A stretch of 64,000 nt of DNA from Xenorhabdus bovienii SS-2004. GTDB lineage: Bacteria; Pseudomonadota; Gammaproteobacteria; Enterobacterales; Enterobacteriaceae. Both the position numbers and the translations under genes were made by a program. Where the stretch lies: positions 2,356,001 through 2,420,000 of the forward strand of contig NC_013892.1 in the NCBI RefSeq assembly GCF_000027225.1. Reading direction: 5' to 3'. This document shows, piece by piece, positions 1 to 8,185 of this stretch; within the stretch, counting starts at the first letter, position 1, and the number at the start of each line of letters is the position of its first letter. The notes beneath the pieces were generated by a model, which saw only the letters and a program-made list of their open reading frames with translations, made no database searches and was not told the origin of the DNA.

Positions 1-81
1 CGGAAGTGTGTACCAACCAGCCAACACCAATAACACCAGCAGTGTTATCATCACCGCAAACACTTTGAATATCTTGGTCAT
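1..81 (-). CDS. YdbH-like membrane-anchored protein, N-terminal fragment
   Basis: Only the first 27 codons are inside the window; the gene continues past the left edge. The start ATG (complement of 79-81) has an AAGGA ribosome-binding site a few bases upstream. The visible peptide begins MTKIFKVFAVMITLLVLL, a short basic N-terminus followed by one hydrophobic segment, as expected for a signal anchor. In E. coli the gene next to ldhA on this side is ydbH, an AsmA-like envelope protein with an N-terminal anchor. The name rests on that gene order and the anchor only, not on recognised sequence identity. Confidence 0.5.
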   Translation of the reverse strand, partial: MTKIFKVFAVMITLLVLLVLAGWYTLP

Positions 82-282
82 TACATCCTTATCTCTTATT
101 TTCAATCTATGCACAACATCCTGTTATGATAGTTTCATATCAGGCTCTAAGCTGGTTTATTATACGGGCTATTATCATGAATAGCTTATTAGTCGGTTTG
201 TTCGAGTAGTGAATGCAACAAATGGTTCGAATGAACGATGAAATTAAAAATTCCACAGTCAATATATAACGGAGACGAGACG

Positions 283-1278
283 ATGAAATTGGTTGTTTAT
301 AGTAAAAAACAATATGACCGTAAACATTTCGAAATGCTCAACCAAAGACTTGGGCTTGATTACCATATCGAATTCTTTGATTTTTCCTTAAGCCCACAAA
401 CGGCCAAAAATGCCATTGGTGCAGATGCTATCTGTATTTTCGTCAATGATGACGCTGGGCGTGAAGTGCTGGAAGAATTGGCAGCAATGAATATCAAAAT
501 TTTGGCGTTACGTTGTGCGGGATTCAATAATGTCGATCTGGATGCGGCCAAAGAGCTAGGCATTCAAGTCGTCCGCGTCCCGGCTTATTCACCTGAGTCT
601 GTTGCTGAACACGCGGTTGGATTAATGCTGTGTTTGAATCGGCGTATTCACCGAGCCTACCAGCGTACCCGCGATGCCAATTTCTCTCTGGAAGGACTGA
701 CTGGCTTCAACATGTATAAACGCACAGCCGGTATTATCGGTACGGGGAAAATCGGCCTGGCTACACTGCGAATTTTGAAAGGTTTTGGTATGCGTTTGCT
801 GGCACATGATCCCTACCCAAATAAGGAAGTGTTAGAACTTGGCGTGAAATATGTAGATTTAGATACCTTGTACGCCGAATCTGACGTGATTTCTCTTCAC
901 TGTCCTATGACGCCAGAAAACCATCACTTACTGGATGAAACAGCATTTAATAAGATGAAAGATGGCGTGATGATCATCAATACCAGCCGAGGGGCACTAA
1001 TCGATTCAATTGCTGCTATTAACGCGTTGAAACAGCAGAAAATTGGTGCATTGGGTATGGATGTATATGAAAACGAGCGTGACTTGTTTTTTGAAGATAA
1101 ATCGAATGATGTCATCCAAGATGATATTTTTCGCCGCTTGTCTTCCTGCCATAATGTGTTATTCACAGGCCATCAGGCATTTTTGACAGAAGAAGCATTA
1201 ACCAGTATCAGTGAAACGACTTTACAAAATATCCAGCAATTAACCTCCGGCAAGTCTTGCCCGAATCTTGTTGGGTAA
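283..1278 (+). CDS. ldhA: D-lactate dehydrogenase, fermentative (LdhA)
   Basis: NAD-dependent enzyme that reduces pyruvate to D-lactate in mixed-acid fermentation, in the cytoplasm. The 331-residue product matches E. coli LdhA (329 aa) along its length: RCAGFNNVDLDAAKELG near residue 78, the nucleotide-binding motif GIIGTGKIG near 152, the arginine-bearing NTSRGALIDS near 235 and the catalytic histidine in LFTGHQAFLT near 295. An in-frame ATG at 238 would add 15 residues, but the ATG at 283 has GGAGA 7 bases upstream and aligns with the family start (MKLVVYSKKQYD). hslJ follows 24 bp downstream, as in E. coli. With adhE at 49.9 kb it shows a facultative fermentative metabolism. Confidence 0.97.
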   Translation: MKLVVYSKKQYDRKHFEMLNQRLGLDYHIEFFDFSLSPQTAKNAIGADAICIFVNDDAGREVLEELAAMNIKILALRCAGFNNVDLDAAKELGIQVVRVPAYSPESVAEHAVGLMLCLNRRIHRAYQRTRDANFSLEGLTGFNMYKRTAGIIGTGKIGLATLRILKGFGMRLLAHDPYPNKEVLELGVKYVDLDTLYAESDVISLHCPMTPENHHLLDETAFNKMKDGVMIINTSRGALIDSIAAINALKQQKIGALGMDVYENERDLFFEDKSNDVIQDDIFRRLSSCHNVLFTGHQAFLTEEALTSISETTLQNIQQLTSGKSCPNLVG

Positions 1279-1302
1279 TTTTTACGCACATCAGGAGATA
1301 AA

Positions 1303-1737
1303 ATGAAGAAAGCGATTTCGTTTGCGATCGCGACCCTGCTACTCACAGCATGTCAGTCTTCGGGGGTTAGCGCCACGGGGAATGTTACGGTCAGGGATCT
1401 ACAACATCGTAATTTTGCTTTAATCAGTGTCAATGGTGCAACTGTTTCGAATAAAGAAGACAGTAAACTTTCTATTGCATTTAGTGAAAAAATGTTTGTT
1501 TCAGCAACTATGTGCAATCATTTTATGGGAATAGGTAAATTAAAGAAGCGTGTTCTGACTGTCAGTATTTTAGAAAAATCCCAGATGTTTTGTGTCAATG
1601 AACAGCTTCATCAATGGGATCAAGTGATTTATGATGTACTGACTGAGGGAGCTACGGTCAGATTAAAGAGAAAACAGCTTACATTAACTAATGACAAAAA
1701 CACGCTGGTTTATGTTTTGAGGGATATTACCCAATAA
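1303..1737 (+). CDS. hslJ: Heat-inducible lipoprotein HslJ (META domain)
   Basis: Outer-membrane lipoprotein of the META/HslJ family, linked in E. coli to heat-shock and novobiocin tolerance. The 144-residue product has a signal peptide ending in the lipobox LLTAC (Cys near residue 16). A META domain follows, containing the family motif around SATMCNHFMGIGKL and a second cysteine in QMFCVNEQ; these two cysteines are a family hallmark. The start ATG at 1303 is preceded by AGGAGA. The gene probably shares a transcript with ldhA, 24 bp upstream, an arrangement conserved in E. coli. Confidence 0.93.
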   Translation: MKKAISFAIATLLLTACQSSGVSATGNVTVRDLQHRNFALISVNGATVSNKEDSKLSIAFSEKMFVSATMCNHFMGIGKLKKRVLTVSILEKSQMFCVNEQLHQWDQVIYDVLTEGATVRLKRKQLTLTNDKNTLVYVLRDITQ

Positions 1738-1796
1738 TTTAATCACATAACGTTATTTTTTCTCATTCTGAGCATACTTTCACCAAAACGATTTTT

Positions 1797-1823
1797 GATT
1801 ACCCAGTATCATACTGGGTAATC
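1797..1823. other. Perfect 27-bp palindrome downstream of hslJ
   Basis: GATTACCCAGTAT and its exact complement are separated by a single C. No T-run follows on either strand, so it is not a textbook intrinsic terminator. It may still act as a transcript-end hairpin for ldhA-hslJ or as a protein-binding site. Confidence 0.5.
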
Positions 1824-1927
1824 AGCTCAACCCGCATTTTCAGCTGGTTATCCATTTGATAGCCATTTTCCTCAAATCAATCTCCTGAAATAGAAACGAG
1901 GTCACACATTCATGTTATTTTTATCTT

Positions 1928-2011
1928 TTATGACAACATCACACCAATCATCAGCATTAAAGCAATCCATAATCCTACAAATTTTATATAAACCAGCCAT
2001 TCACTGTTCAT
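1928..2011 (-). CDS. Putative 27-residue single-span membrane protein
   Basis: This is a short reading frame of 27 codons. Its ATG (complement of 2009-2011) is preceded by AGAGGTGAAAAA, a strong ribosome-binding site at proper spacing. The product begins MNSEWLVYIKFVGLWIALML and continues as one hydrophobic stretch ending GVMLS. That is the typical build of enterobacterial small membrane proteins, with a short polar N-terminus and one transmembrane helix. It does not match a named small protein that I recall. It lies alone between hslJ and the DUF2622 gene. The start signal and composition make a real gene plausible, but expression is unproven. Confidence 0.5.
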   Translation of the reverse strand: MNSEWLVYIKFVGLWIALMLMIGVMLS

Positions 2012-2242
2012 TTTTTCACCTCTCATTATCAAACAGACTTGCATAGCTGCATGAGATAATCTCTGATGGTCTGACTTCAAATCCTCACCAACAGTACTCC
2101 ATATATATTTGGTAAGTCATATGAATGCCATTCTATTATTTATTACAATTGATACGATCTTGGCTGGATTGTGGCAGAAATAGAACAATATTCATTTGAA
2201 CATCTGGGGTTAATTATTAAACAGTAAAACACTTAATTTGAT

Positions 2243-2536
2243 TCAGCCGGTTCCTTTATCGGGATACAATGCTGCACTCCAATTGCTGTAAATACAGACA
2301 AATATCGACGGTTCTTTGCTTGAGAAAGGGGTCGCGATTGATTTGATTTTTTCCGCTAATTGAAGGGATTCCAGCGATGAGTTACCAATATAAGTTCCAC
2401 TGGGAAGACGATGCCATTTTCCATTAGGAAATTGTATCGATTTATTGAACTTATTTGCTGTCATTCTGTTATGCAACTTCTCATAGCCATCAGAACCCGT
2501 GCCATAAAGTTCTACACGAACCAAATAACTTGCCAT
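2243..2536 (-). CDS. DUF2622 / GhoS-like small protein
   Basis: The 97-residue product starts MASYLVRVELYGTGSDGYEK. It has the pattern of the DUF2622 family: a beta strand, 'Y..LH..M...F', a central LPSGTYIGNSS segment and a final strand IFVCIYSNW. This family includes GhoS, the E. coli antitoxin endoribonuclease that cleaves ghoT mRNA in a type V toxin-antitoxin pair. I see no GhoT-like small membrane toxin directly attached to it. The 27-residue membrane protein at 1928-2011 lies about 230 bp downstream on the same strand and is much shorter than GhoT (57 aa). Family assignment is from memory of the pattern; function is open. Confidence 0.55.
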   Translation of the reverse strand: MASYLVRVELYGTGSDGYEKLHNRMTANKFNKSIQFPNGKWHRLPSGTYIGNSSLESLQLAEKIKSIATPFSSKEPSIFVCIYSNWSAALYPDKGTG

Positions 2537-2706
2537 TTATCATTCCTTGTATTGACTGTGGAGCAGACAAGTTATCAGTTTTTCTTGGCTGATAAAAGCA
2601 AGAAATATGAGAGGAAAATCCGGTATTCATGGCAATCCGATGTGTGGTGATGTCCGGTATGCGCACACATAATTGGTCCCAAACAATAATTTGAGACCAA
2701 ATTTTT

Positions 2707-2820
2707 ATGTCTGACCTACCTCGTAAATTACAAATCATTACAAAGTTTAACCACCCTGAATCCATAGATACCTTTCGTAAAAATATCCCTATCGAATGGA
2801 TAACCATTTTGAAAAAATAG
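2707..2820 (+). pseudogene. IS4-family transposase, N-terminal remnant
   Basis: Thirty-seven codons are open from an ATG and end at a stop. The peptide begins MSDLPRKLQIITKFNHP and continues with IDTFRKNIPIEWI. This is the usual opening of IS4-family transposases, which begin with a short helix, then 'L...IP.EWI...L...G...RRR'. The rest of the transposase is missing. The upstream TTGGTC...GACCAA segment (about 2671-2698) may be a relic of a terminal repeat. The neighbouring genes are accessory, consistent with a scarred insertion site. Confidence 0.5.
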
Positions 2821-2896
2821 CGAATTATCATCACGCAATGTTTATTACGGATATAGTACCAATGACCAAAAAATATAAAATAAAAATCATTTTATA

Positions 2897-3535
2897 TTAA
2901 TAATTTAATGCATCAAAGAGCCGTTGCTTCAATAATTCAATATCATCTGCATTATTCTTATTTAATAGAGTGAGATTGGCTATATTACTCTCAAGAGTTT
3001 CGATTCTATTTTCCAATTGCTTATTTTTTTCATCCAGTAATACATTAATTTTCGCGGTTTCAGAATATAATTGCTGACCATTAACCGCATCAGTACTATG
3101 ATTTGAAATATCACCGACGGCAACATGCACGATTTTACGTTCATGACCAGATTTTCCTACAGAAACAACATTCGGTTTGTTCGCAATAGAATCTGCCCCC
3201 AATGCAACGCTTCCTTTTTCTGTTGCAGAGGAATGTTGGCCAATCGCTACGGCCTGAGATGCACTGGCAGTTACCTTTTGCCCCAAAGCGATGGAAGCCA
3301 GGCCACTGGATACAGAATCAGCACCAATTGCAATTGGCCAAACAACGGTCGCATCTCCCTGTTTACCGGCAAGTTGATTTTGCCCAATAGCAATAGCCGC
3401 TTCACTGATGGCTTTAGAATTTCGTGGTGAAGCACCAATGGCGACAGCATGTATTGCCAATGCTTCCGCATGCCCAAGTACAACTGAATCTTTACCAATT
3501 TTTTGCTCATTGATATTTATATTTTCAATAGACAT
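2897..3535 (-). CDS. YadA-head-like protein lacking signal peptide and membrane anchor
   Basis: The 212-residue product has about six degenerate YadA/Hia head repeats between residues 15 and 135, seen as recurring 'A(V/I)AIG....A...' motifs (HAVAIGA, AAIAIGQ, WPIAIGA, ASIALGQ, QAVAIGQ, GSVALGA). A neck motif DAVNGQQLY follows near residue 148, then a heptad-rich coiled coil (residues ~155-205) ending LKQRLFDALNY. Classical trimeric autotransporter adhesins have a long N-terminal signal peptide and a C-terminal four-strand anchor; both are absent. The protein starts MSIENININEQK straight before the repeats. It could be a cytoplasmic or non-classically released trimer, or a truncated adhesin. 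The ATG at 3535 has a nearby purine-rich site and looks natural. Confidence 0.75.
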   Translation of the reverse strand: MSIENININEQKIGKDSVVLGHAEALAIHAVAIGASPRNSKAISEAAIAIGQNQLAGKQGDATVVWPIAIGADSVSSGLASIALGQKVTASASQAVAIGQHSSATEKGSVALGADSIANKPNVVSVGKSGHERKIVHVAVGDISNHSTDAVNGQQLYSETAKINVLLDEKNKQLENRIETLESNIANLTLLNKNNADDIELLKQRLFDALNY

Positions 3536-3700
3536 ATTATACCCCTTAATTTATAAGTTAAGTAATTACTTTTTATTACAACGTCAATAAAATATTAAAA
3601 TAGACTGACATTAAATATCATTAATTAATACCGAAATTCACAATAAAAAATGAAATATATTTACCTATAATATTATATAAAAATTAAATATTGTAAATAA

Positions 3701-3745
3701 TTAAAATAATTAAAATAATTAAAATAATTAAAATAATTAAAATAA
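3701..3745. repeat. Five perfect tandem copies of a 9-bp AT unit
   Basis: The unit TTAAAATAA is repeated five times without error, flanked by partial copies. It lies in the AT-rich gap (3536-3979) upstream of the YadA-head gene. It is a likely slippage-prone microsatellite, and copy number may differ between strains. Confidence 0.9.
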
Positions 3746-3837
3746 TTGGGTATATATAATATATTTTACGAGGTTTATTTAATGTGTTATTAATCTTTAT
3801 GAAATATATATCTTATAATCATTATCTTAATTTGTTA

Positions 3838-3905
3838 ACTATACCAATGAATTTCGATTTGCAGTACGACGGCAAGAAAACGAACCCCGGGAGTATAAGG
3901 ATTTA
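3838..3905. repeat. Degenerate ERIC-like intergenic repeat (half element)
   Basis: The segment reads ATACC..GAATTTC..TTGCAG..CGGCAAG then CGAACCCCGGGAG. This matches from memory the left half of the ERIC/IRU repeat family common in Photorhabdus, Xenorhabdus and Yersinia ('tatacc...tttcaagttgca...cggcaag...gaatcccc.ggagctta'). The right half is not recognisable. Nothing else was seen in 3750-3979. Confidence 0.5.
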
Positions 3906-3979
3906 TTTCTCATGCCCCACCGATACCCAAAATACAGCCATATGATATAAAGTCCCTTTTATATCAATAAGTAATATAA

Positions 3980-4426
3980 CTACTCTGGTTTGTTCATAAT
4001 ATGATCTTCCCAGTCCACCACATCAGCCTCACGCACAGCAATGTGTCTGACAGAAATACGCTCTGCATGCATGGCTGATTTTGAACCACTGACTAATGGG
4101 TGCCAAGGAAGGAGTTTTTTTCCTTCACCAATCAAACGATAAGCACAAGTCATCGGTAGCCATTCAAACGTGACCATATTCTCACGCGTCAATTTGATGC
4201 AATCAGGCTCATATCTAAAACGATCTGCATAATTCTTGCACTGGCAGGTTTTGATATTCAATTGATTACAGGCAACATTAGTGAAATAGATTGCATCAGT
4301 ATCTTCATCCATTAGCTTATGCAGACAGCACTGACCACAGCCATCACATAATGCTTCCCACTCTCGGTCTGTCATCTGTTCCAGAGTTTTCGCCTGCCAG
4401 AAAGGTTGAGACATAAGTTCAGTCAT
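3980..4426 (-). CDS. ycgN: UPF0260 protein YcgN
   Basis: The 148-residue product is close to E. coli YcgN (153 aa). It has the cysteine-rich motif [12 protein letters not shown] near residue 28 and [14 protein letters not shown] near 53, followed by the conserved block [18 protein letters not shown]. Spacing of these cysteines is typical of the YkgJ-type putative zinc/iron-sulphur cluster-binding family; the biochemical role is not established. It lies 9 bp downstream of ycgM and is probably co-transcribed with it. The order ycgN-ycgM-(transglycosylase)-ycgL-minCDE is the enterobacterial min-locus neighbourhood. Confidence 0.95.
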   Translation of the reverse strand: MTELMSQPFWQAKTLEQMTDREWEALCDGCGQCCLHKLMDEDTDAIYFTNVACNQLNIKTCQCKNYADRFRYEPDCIKLTRENMVTFEWLPMTCAYRLIGEGKKLLPWHPLVSGSKSAMHAERISVRHIAVREADVVDWEDHIMNKPE

Positions 4427-4435
4427 TCCTCATTG

Positions 4436-5092
4436 TTAAATCACTCTGGTTGTTAAAACGTGCTCATTAAGAGAGACGTCCAGTACATCACCAGATTGTA
4501 GTGGCCCTACACCTTCAGGCGTTCCCGTTAAGATAATATCGCCGGGGCGCAGGGTAAAAAAACGCGACATATAGCTGATCAATGGGATGATGGGCATTCG
4601 CATGTCACTCGTATTACCGTTTTGGCGTGATTCGCCATTCACTGTCAGGGAAAGCTGGGCATTTTGTGGTTCACTAAAGACTTTGACAGGAATAAACCCC
4701 GATATGGGGCATGAACCGTCAAACGCCTTACTCTTTTCCCACGGTTGCCCAGATTGTTTGAATTTATGCTGCAAATCACGCAATGTCAGATCCAGTGCTA
4801 CCGCAAAACCTGCAATCGCCTTGCCGACCCGTTCCTCATTGGCATTCTTGAGTGTCGTACCAATCAAGACTGCTAATTCAATTTCATGGTGCACAGCTCC
4901 CAATCCCTGCGGGATGGAAACCGGCTGACAGAGATCACAAAGAGCCGTTTCAGGCTTGAGAAATAAAACCGGCTCTTCGGTCACTTTAGAGCCCATCTCT
5001 TTCATATGCCTCTCGTAATTACTGCCGACACAAACCACTTTATTGGCAGGAAAATCCAGCAGTACACCCTGCCAGTCTCGATGCTGGTACAT
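4436..5092 (-). CDS. ycgM: Fumarylacetoacetate hydrolase-family protein YcgM
   Basis: The 218-residue product belongs to the FAH superfamily of metal-dependent acylpyruvate hydrolases and oxaloacetate decarboxylases. The motifs are in order: CVGSNYERHMKEMG near residue 21, the metal-binding glutamates in VHHEIELAVLIG near 68, a basic/aspartate segment at DLTLRDLQHKFK near 100, and LTGTPEGVGPL near 193. Its length equals E. coli YcgM (219 aa). It is a soluble cytoplasmic enzyme; the eukaryotic orthologue FAHD1 cleaves acylpyruvates and decarboxylates oxaloacetate. It is followed by ycgN after 9 bp. Confidence 0.95.
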   Translation of the reverse strand: MYQHRDWQGVLLDFPANKVVCVGSNYERHMKEMGSKVTEEPVLFLKPETALCDLCQPVSIPQGLGAVHHEIELAVLIGTTLKNANEERVGKAIAGFAVALDLTLRDLQHKFKQSGQPWEKSKAFDGSCPISGFIPVKVFSEPQNAQLSLTVNGESRQNGNTSDMRMPIIPLISYMSRFFTLRPGDIILTGTPEGVGPLQSGDVLDVSLNEHVLTTRVI

Positions 5093-5127
5093 AGCATTCT
5101 TCCTTATCTGTCTTCAACAGCAGATTC

Positions 5128-6213
5128 TCAGTGAGTGAGAAAATGGGTTTTCTGGCCAATATGATCTGCCATCATACCAACACTAAGGGCAAAATTGTAA
5201 GAACGGTTCCAGTGCATGATGGTACGGAAATTCTGCGTTACCCAGAATGCCCGCTGTTCAGTATCATTTGGTATCACAATCCAACCCTTGGTATTTACCG
5301 GCAGACTGGCAAAATTGGGGGATGAAACACCCAATGTCTGCCATTGGATAATCGTTTTTCCCTGCTCTAACTTAACGCCTTCCAAGTTTTGATCGAAACC
5401 AGCAGGCAGTGAAACCCCATAACCCCACGGTAATCCTTGTTGCCAACCTTCCTTCGCCAGATAATTGGCAATTGAGGCAAATACATCTTCCTTACTGTTC
5501 CAGATATCGATTTTGCCATCGCCATTACCGTCAGCAGCATAATTCAAGTACGAGGTCGGCATAAACTGGCTTTGCCCCATCGCTCCCGCCCAAGACCCTT
5601 TCAAAGTTTGATGTTCATCAATATATTTCTTTTCTATGATTTCAAGTGCTGCCATTAATTGTTTTATAAAAAGATCTTCCCGACGACCTTCAAAGGCAAG
5701 CGTAGATAATGCCGATATGACATCTTCCTTTCCCTGAATTTTGCCAAAACCACTTTCCAACCCCCATAAAGCAACAATATAGTCTTTCGGTACACCGTAT
5801 TTGCGGCTGATTATCTCTAACTGGGGCAGGTTATTCTGATACTGGATGACGCCCTGTTCAATCTTCCGGGCTGACAAGACGCGGTTAAGGTAATCAGCCA
5901 ACGTAATTTTTTTTTCCGGCTGATTACGATCAGATTGAATAACCCGCGAGATAAAATGAATATCAGCAAATGCACGATCCAATGTTTTTTCACTGAAACC
6001 CTGCTCTTTAGCTTGTTGTTTCAGTAAAGCCACATAGGTAGGAAATTGTGATGGTTCACGAGAAGCAATGGGAAATTGTCCATCCAATACCCTGATTTCT
6101 TTCTGTATCACAACCGCCTGTCTGGATTGATCCTGCAACACTTTTCCATTCGATGAAGTACACCCTACCAACAGTGTTACTGTCATTAAGGCCACACCAG
6201 ATATTAATTTCAT
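5128..6213 (-). CDS. MltB-type lytic murein transglycosylase, lipoprotein
   Basis: The 361-residue product has a signal peptide ending in the lipobox LVGC (Cys at residue 18), so it is probably anchored in the outer membrane. It cleaves the MurNAc-GlcNAc bond of peptidoglycan to give anhydro ends. The catalytic glutamate lies in LWGLESGFGKIQG (near residue 154). The SLT-2/MltB core follows with SWAGAMGQSQFMPTSY, a calcium-loop-like DGNGDGKIDIWNS and the C-terminal IVIPNDTEQRAFWVT / RTIMHWNRSYNFALSVG segments. It is a paralogue of E. coli MltB and sits where other enterics have a transglycosylase next to ycgM and minC. A role near the division machinery is suggested by location only. Confidence 0.88.
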   Translation of the reverse strand: MKLISGVALMTVTLLVGCTSSNGKVLQDQSRQAVVIQKEIRVLDGQFPIASREPSQFPTYVALLKQQAKEQGFSEKTLDRAFADIHFISRVIQSDRNQPEKKITLADYLNRVLSARKIEQGVIQYQNNLPQLEIISRKYGVPKDYIVALWGLESGFGKIQGKEDVISALSTLAFEGRREDLFIKQLMAALEIIEKKYIDEHQTLKGSWAGAMGQSQFMPTSYLNYAADGNGDGKIDIWNSKEDVFASIANYLAKEGWQQGLPWGYGVSLPAGFDQNLEGVKLEQGKTIIQWQTLGVSSPNFASLPVNTKGWIVIPNDTEQRAFWVTQNFRTIMHWNRSYNFALSVGMMADHIGQKTHFLTH

Positions 6214-6263
6214 GAATCAATTCCTCACCTTCAGGATCAAATATTTACCGGCTATTTTTGCCA

Positions 6264-6539
6264 TCACTTATTTACAGCCAGATGTTCACTCATCAAACTT
6301 TCTACTGGTGGGGGGACTTGCAGGTAAAAACCCTGCTCGCTCAGCATAATTTTTACTTTTTCAATATCTGCATTAGCGAGTTTTTTTCTTCCTGATAACG
6401 AAATCATCATGGAGTATTGAGGTTCACCGAATGTTTTCAGCAACGCTTCAGGAACGCGTGAAAAATCACCTTTTTTTTCGACATAGAGAAATGTCTGGTC
6501 ACGTTTTGGGCTTCTGTAGATTACACAAATCATTGTCAT
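6264..6539 (-). CDS. ycgL: YcgL domain protein
   Basis: The 91-residue product has the complete YcgL domain: [20 protein letters not shown] at the N-terminus, [32 protein letters not shown] and the C-terminal [11 protein letters not shown]. Two starts are possible, ATG at 6539 or ATG at 6533, two codons later; the E. coli protein has a longer N-terminus, so this does not decide it. The gene is divergent from minC, with a 123-bp gap that must hold both promoters. The family is small, cytoplasmic and of unclear function. Confidence 0.93.
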   Translation of the reverse strand: MTMICVIYRSPKRDQTFLYVEKKGDFSRVPEALLKTFGEPQYSMMISLSGRKKLANADIEKVKIMLSEQGFYLQVPPPVESLMSEHLAVNK

Positions 6540-6662
6540 AAACTCTTTTAAATTAACACTGCGACTTGCTTGAATAATTCAGTAACTATAACATGCTTAT
6601 TATATTTAAGAATAACGCATCCCAGATTCTGGGGAACTTAACCTTGCTGAGTCAAAATATCG

Positions 6663-7346
6663 ATGTCACAGTCGCCAATTGAGCTAAAAGGCAGTAATTT
6701 TACGCTTTCGGTCGTTCATTTGCATGATGACCAGCCGGAAGTCATTCAAAGGGCAATGCAGGAAAAAATGGAGCAAGCACCAGAATTCCTCAAAAATGCC
6801 CCGGTCGTAATCAATATATCTGATCTTCCAGCCGGTGCCGATCTCCTCGCACTCTATCGTGCTGTTGAATCTGTCGGGTTGCGCATTGTTGGCATCAGCG
6901 GCTGTCAGGATGAAGATCAACGAAAAATTGTTCTAAAATCTGGGCTACCTTTACTGAAAGAAGGTAAAAGTCAGAAAATTCCTACTCAAGAAAATAAACC
7001 GACTGAACCTATTTTCAAAAAAACTCGTATAATTAATACGCCGGTTCGATCAGGACAAAGAATTTATGCGCCAAATAGCGATCTTATTGTCACCAGTAAT
7101 GTCAGCGCTGGCGCAGAATTAATCGCTGATGGAAATATTCTTATATATGGTGTGCTACGTGGACGAGTATTGGCAGGCGCATCTGGTGATAAAGAAAGCC
7201 AGATTTTCTGCACCCATTTAAACGCTGAACTCTGCTCTATTGCAGGTCAATATTGGCTCAGCGAAAATATTCCAGAAAATTTTGTTGGCAAGGCTGCAAA
7301 ATTACGTTTGGTAATTAATGAATTAACTATTGAAACCTTAGTCTAG
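6663..7346 (+). CDS. minC: Septum site-determining protein MinC
   Basis: The FtsZ-polymerisation inhibitor, positioned at the poles by MinD and MinE. The 227-residue product has the N-terminal FtsZ-interacting domain (residues 1-105, [18 protein letters not shown]) and a linker rich in Lys, Pro and Thr. The C-terminal beta-helix domain (about 125-227) holds the MinD-binding face in [20 protein letters not shown] and [20 protein letters not shown]. The ATG at 6663 lacks a strong Shine-Dalgarno sequence. minD begins 23 bp downstream and minE 3 bp after minD, so the three form one operon. Confidence 0.97.
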   Translation: MSQSPIELKGSNFTLSVVHLHDDQPEVIQRAMQEKMEQAPEFLKNAPVVINISDLPAGADLLALYRAVESVGLRIVGISGCQDEDQRKIVLKSGLPLLKEGKSQKIPTQENKPTEPIFKKTRIINTPVRSGQRIYAPNSDLIVTSNVSAGAELIADGNILIYGVLRGRVLAGASGDKESQIFCTHLNAELCSIAGQYWLSENIPENFVGKAAKLRLVINELTIETLV

Positions 7347-7369
7347 CCCTTATAACAAGGAATCGCTTC

Positions 7370-8182
7370 ATGGCACGCATTATTGTTGTTACATCTGGTA
7401 AAGGTGGCGTTGGCAAAACCACTTCAAGCGCGGCCATTGCTACCGGTCTCGCCCAAAGTGGGAAAAAAACCGTAGTTATCGATTTTGATATCGGTCTACG
7501 AAATCTCGATCTGATCATGGGCTGTGAACGCCGCGTGGTTTTTGACTTCGTGAATGTTATTCAAGGTGATGCCGCATTAAATCAAGCGCTTATTAAAGAT
7601 AAACGTACCGAGAATCTGTATATTCTGCCCGCGTCTCAAACCCGTGACAAAGAAGCCCTCACCCGTGAAGGCGTCGAAAAAATTCTGAATGAATTGGATC
7701 AACAAGGGTTCGAGTTTATTATCTGTGATTCACCAGCAGGTATTGAAAGCGGAGCATTAATGGCGCTCTATTTTGCCGATGAAGCAATTATCACGACAAA
7801 CCCGGAAGTTTCATCTGTTCGTGATTCTGATCGTATCTTAGGTATTCTGGCCTCCAAATCACGCCGCGCAGAAAAATCTAATGAACCGATTAAAGAGCAT
7901 CTCCTACTGACTCGTTATAATCCGGGGCGTGTGAACCGGGGCGATATGCTCAGTATGGAAGACGTGCTGGAAATTCTGTGTATCCCTTTGCTTGGTGTTA
8001 TCCCGGAAGATCAATCTGTTCTGCGTTCATCGAACCAAGGGGAACCGGTCATTCTGGATAAAGAATCTGATGCGGGTAAGGCATACGAAGATACCGTTTT
8101 ACGTCTACTCGGTGAAGAACGGCCTTTCCGTTTTATCGAAGAAGAAAAAAAGGGCTTTTTAAAACGCTTGTTTGGGGGATAA
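7370..8182 (+). CDS. minD: Septum site-determining ATPase MinD
   Basis: A membrane-cycling ParA/MinD-type ATPase that recruits MinC and is released by MinE. The 270-residue product has the deviant Walker A motif SGKGGVGKTT at residues 9-18 with signature Lys11. The switch region is GLRNLDLIMGCERR and Walker B is ICDSPAGIESG near 120. The C-terminal amphipathic membrane-targeting helix ends KKGFLKRLFGG. Length and sequence are those of E. coli MinD. AAGGAAT lies 6 bases before the ATG, and the stop is 3 bp from the start of minE. Confidence 0.98.
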   Translation: MARIIVVTSGKGGVGKTTSSAAIATGLAQSGKKTVVIDFDIGLRNLDLIMGCERRVVFDFVNVIQGDAALNQALIKDKRTENLYILPASQTRDKEALTREGVEKILNELDQQGFEFIICDSPAGIESGALMALYFADEAIITTNPEVSSVRDSDRILGILASKSRRAEKSNEPIKEHLLLTRYNPGRVNRGDMLSMEDVLEILCIPLLGVIPEDQSVLRSSNQGEPVILDKESDAGKAYEDTVLRLLGEERPFRFIEEEKKGFLKRLFGG

Positions 8183-8185
8183 CGC

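Noticed and set aside
2121-2183. Plus-strand frame of 20 codons starting MNAILLFITIDTILAG
   Set aside because: The ribosome-binding site is weak, and nothing but hydrophobicity supports it.
2490-2834. Minus-strand frame of 114 codons overlapping the start of the DUF2622 gene
   Set aside because: It overlaps the DUF2622 gene and the IS4 scrap, contains low-complexity Trp/Ile text and has no family resemblance.
3661-3760. CRISPR-like array
   Set aside because: The units are contiguous 9-mers with no spacers; it is a simple tandem repeat.
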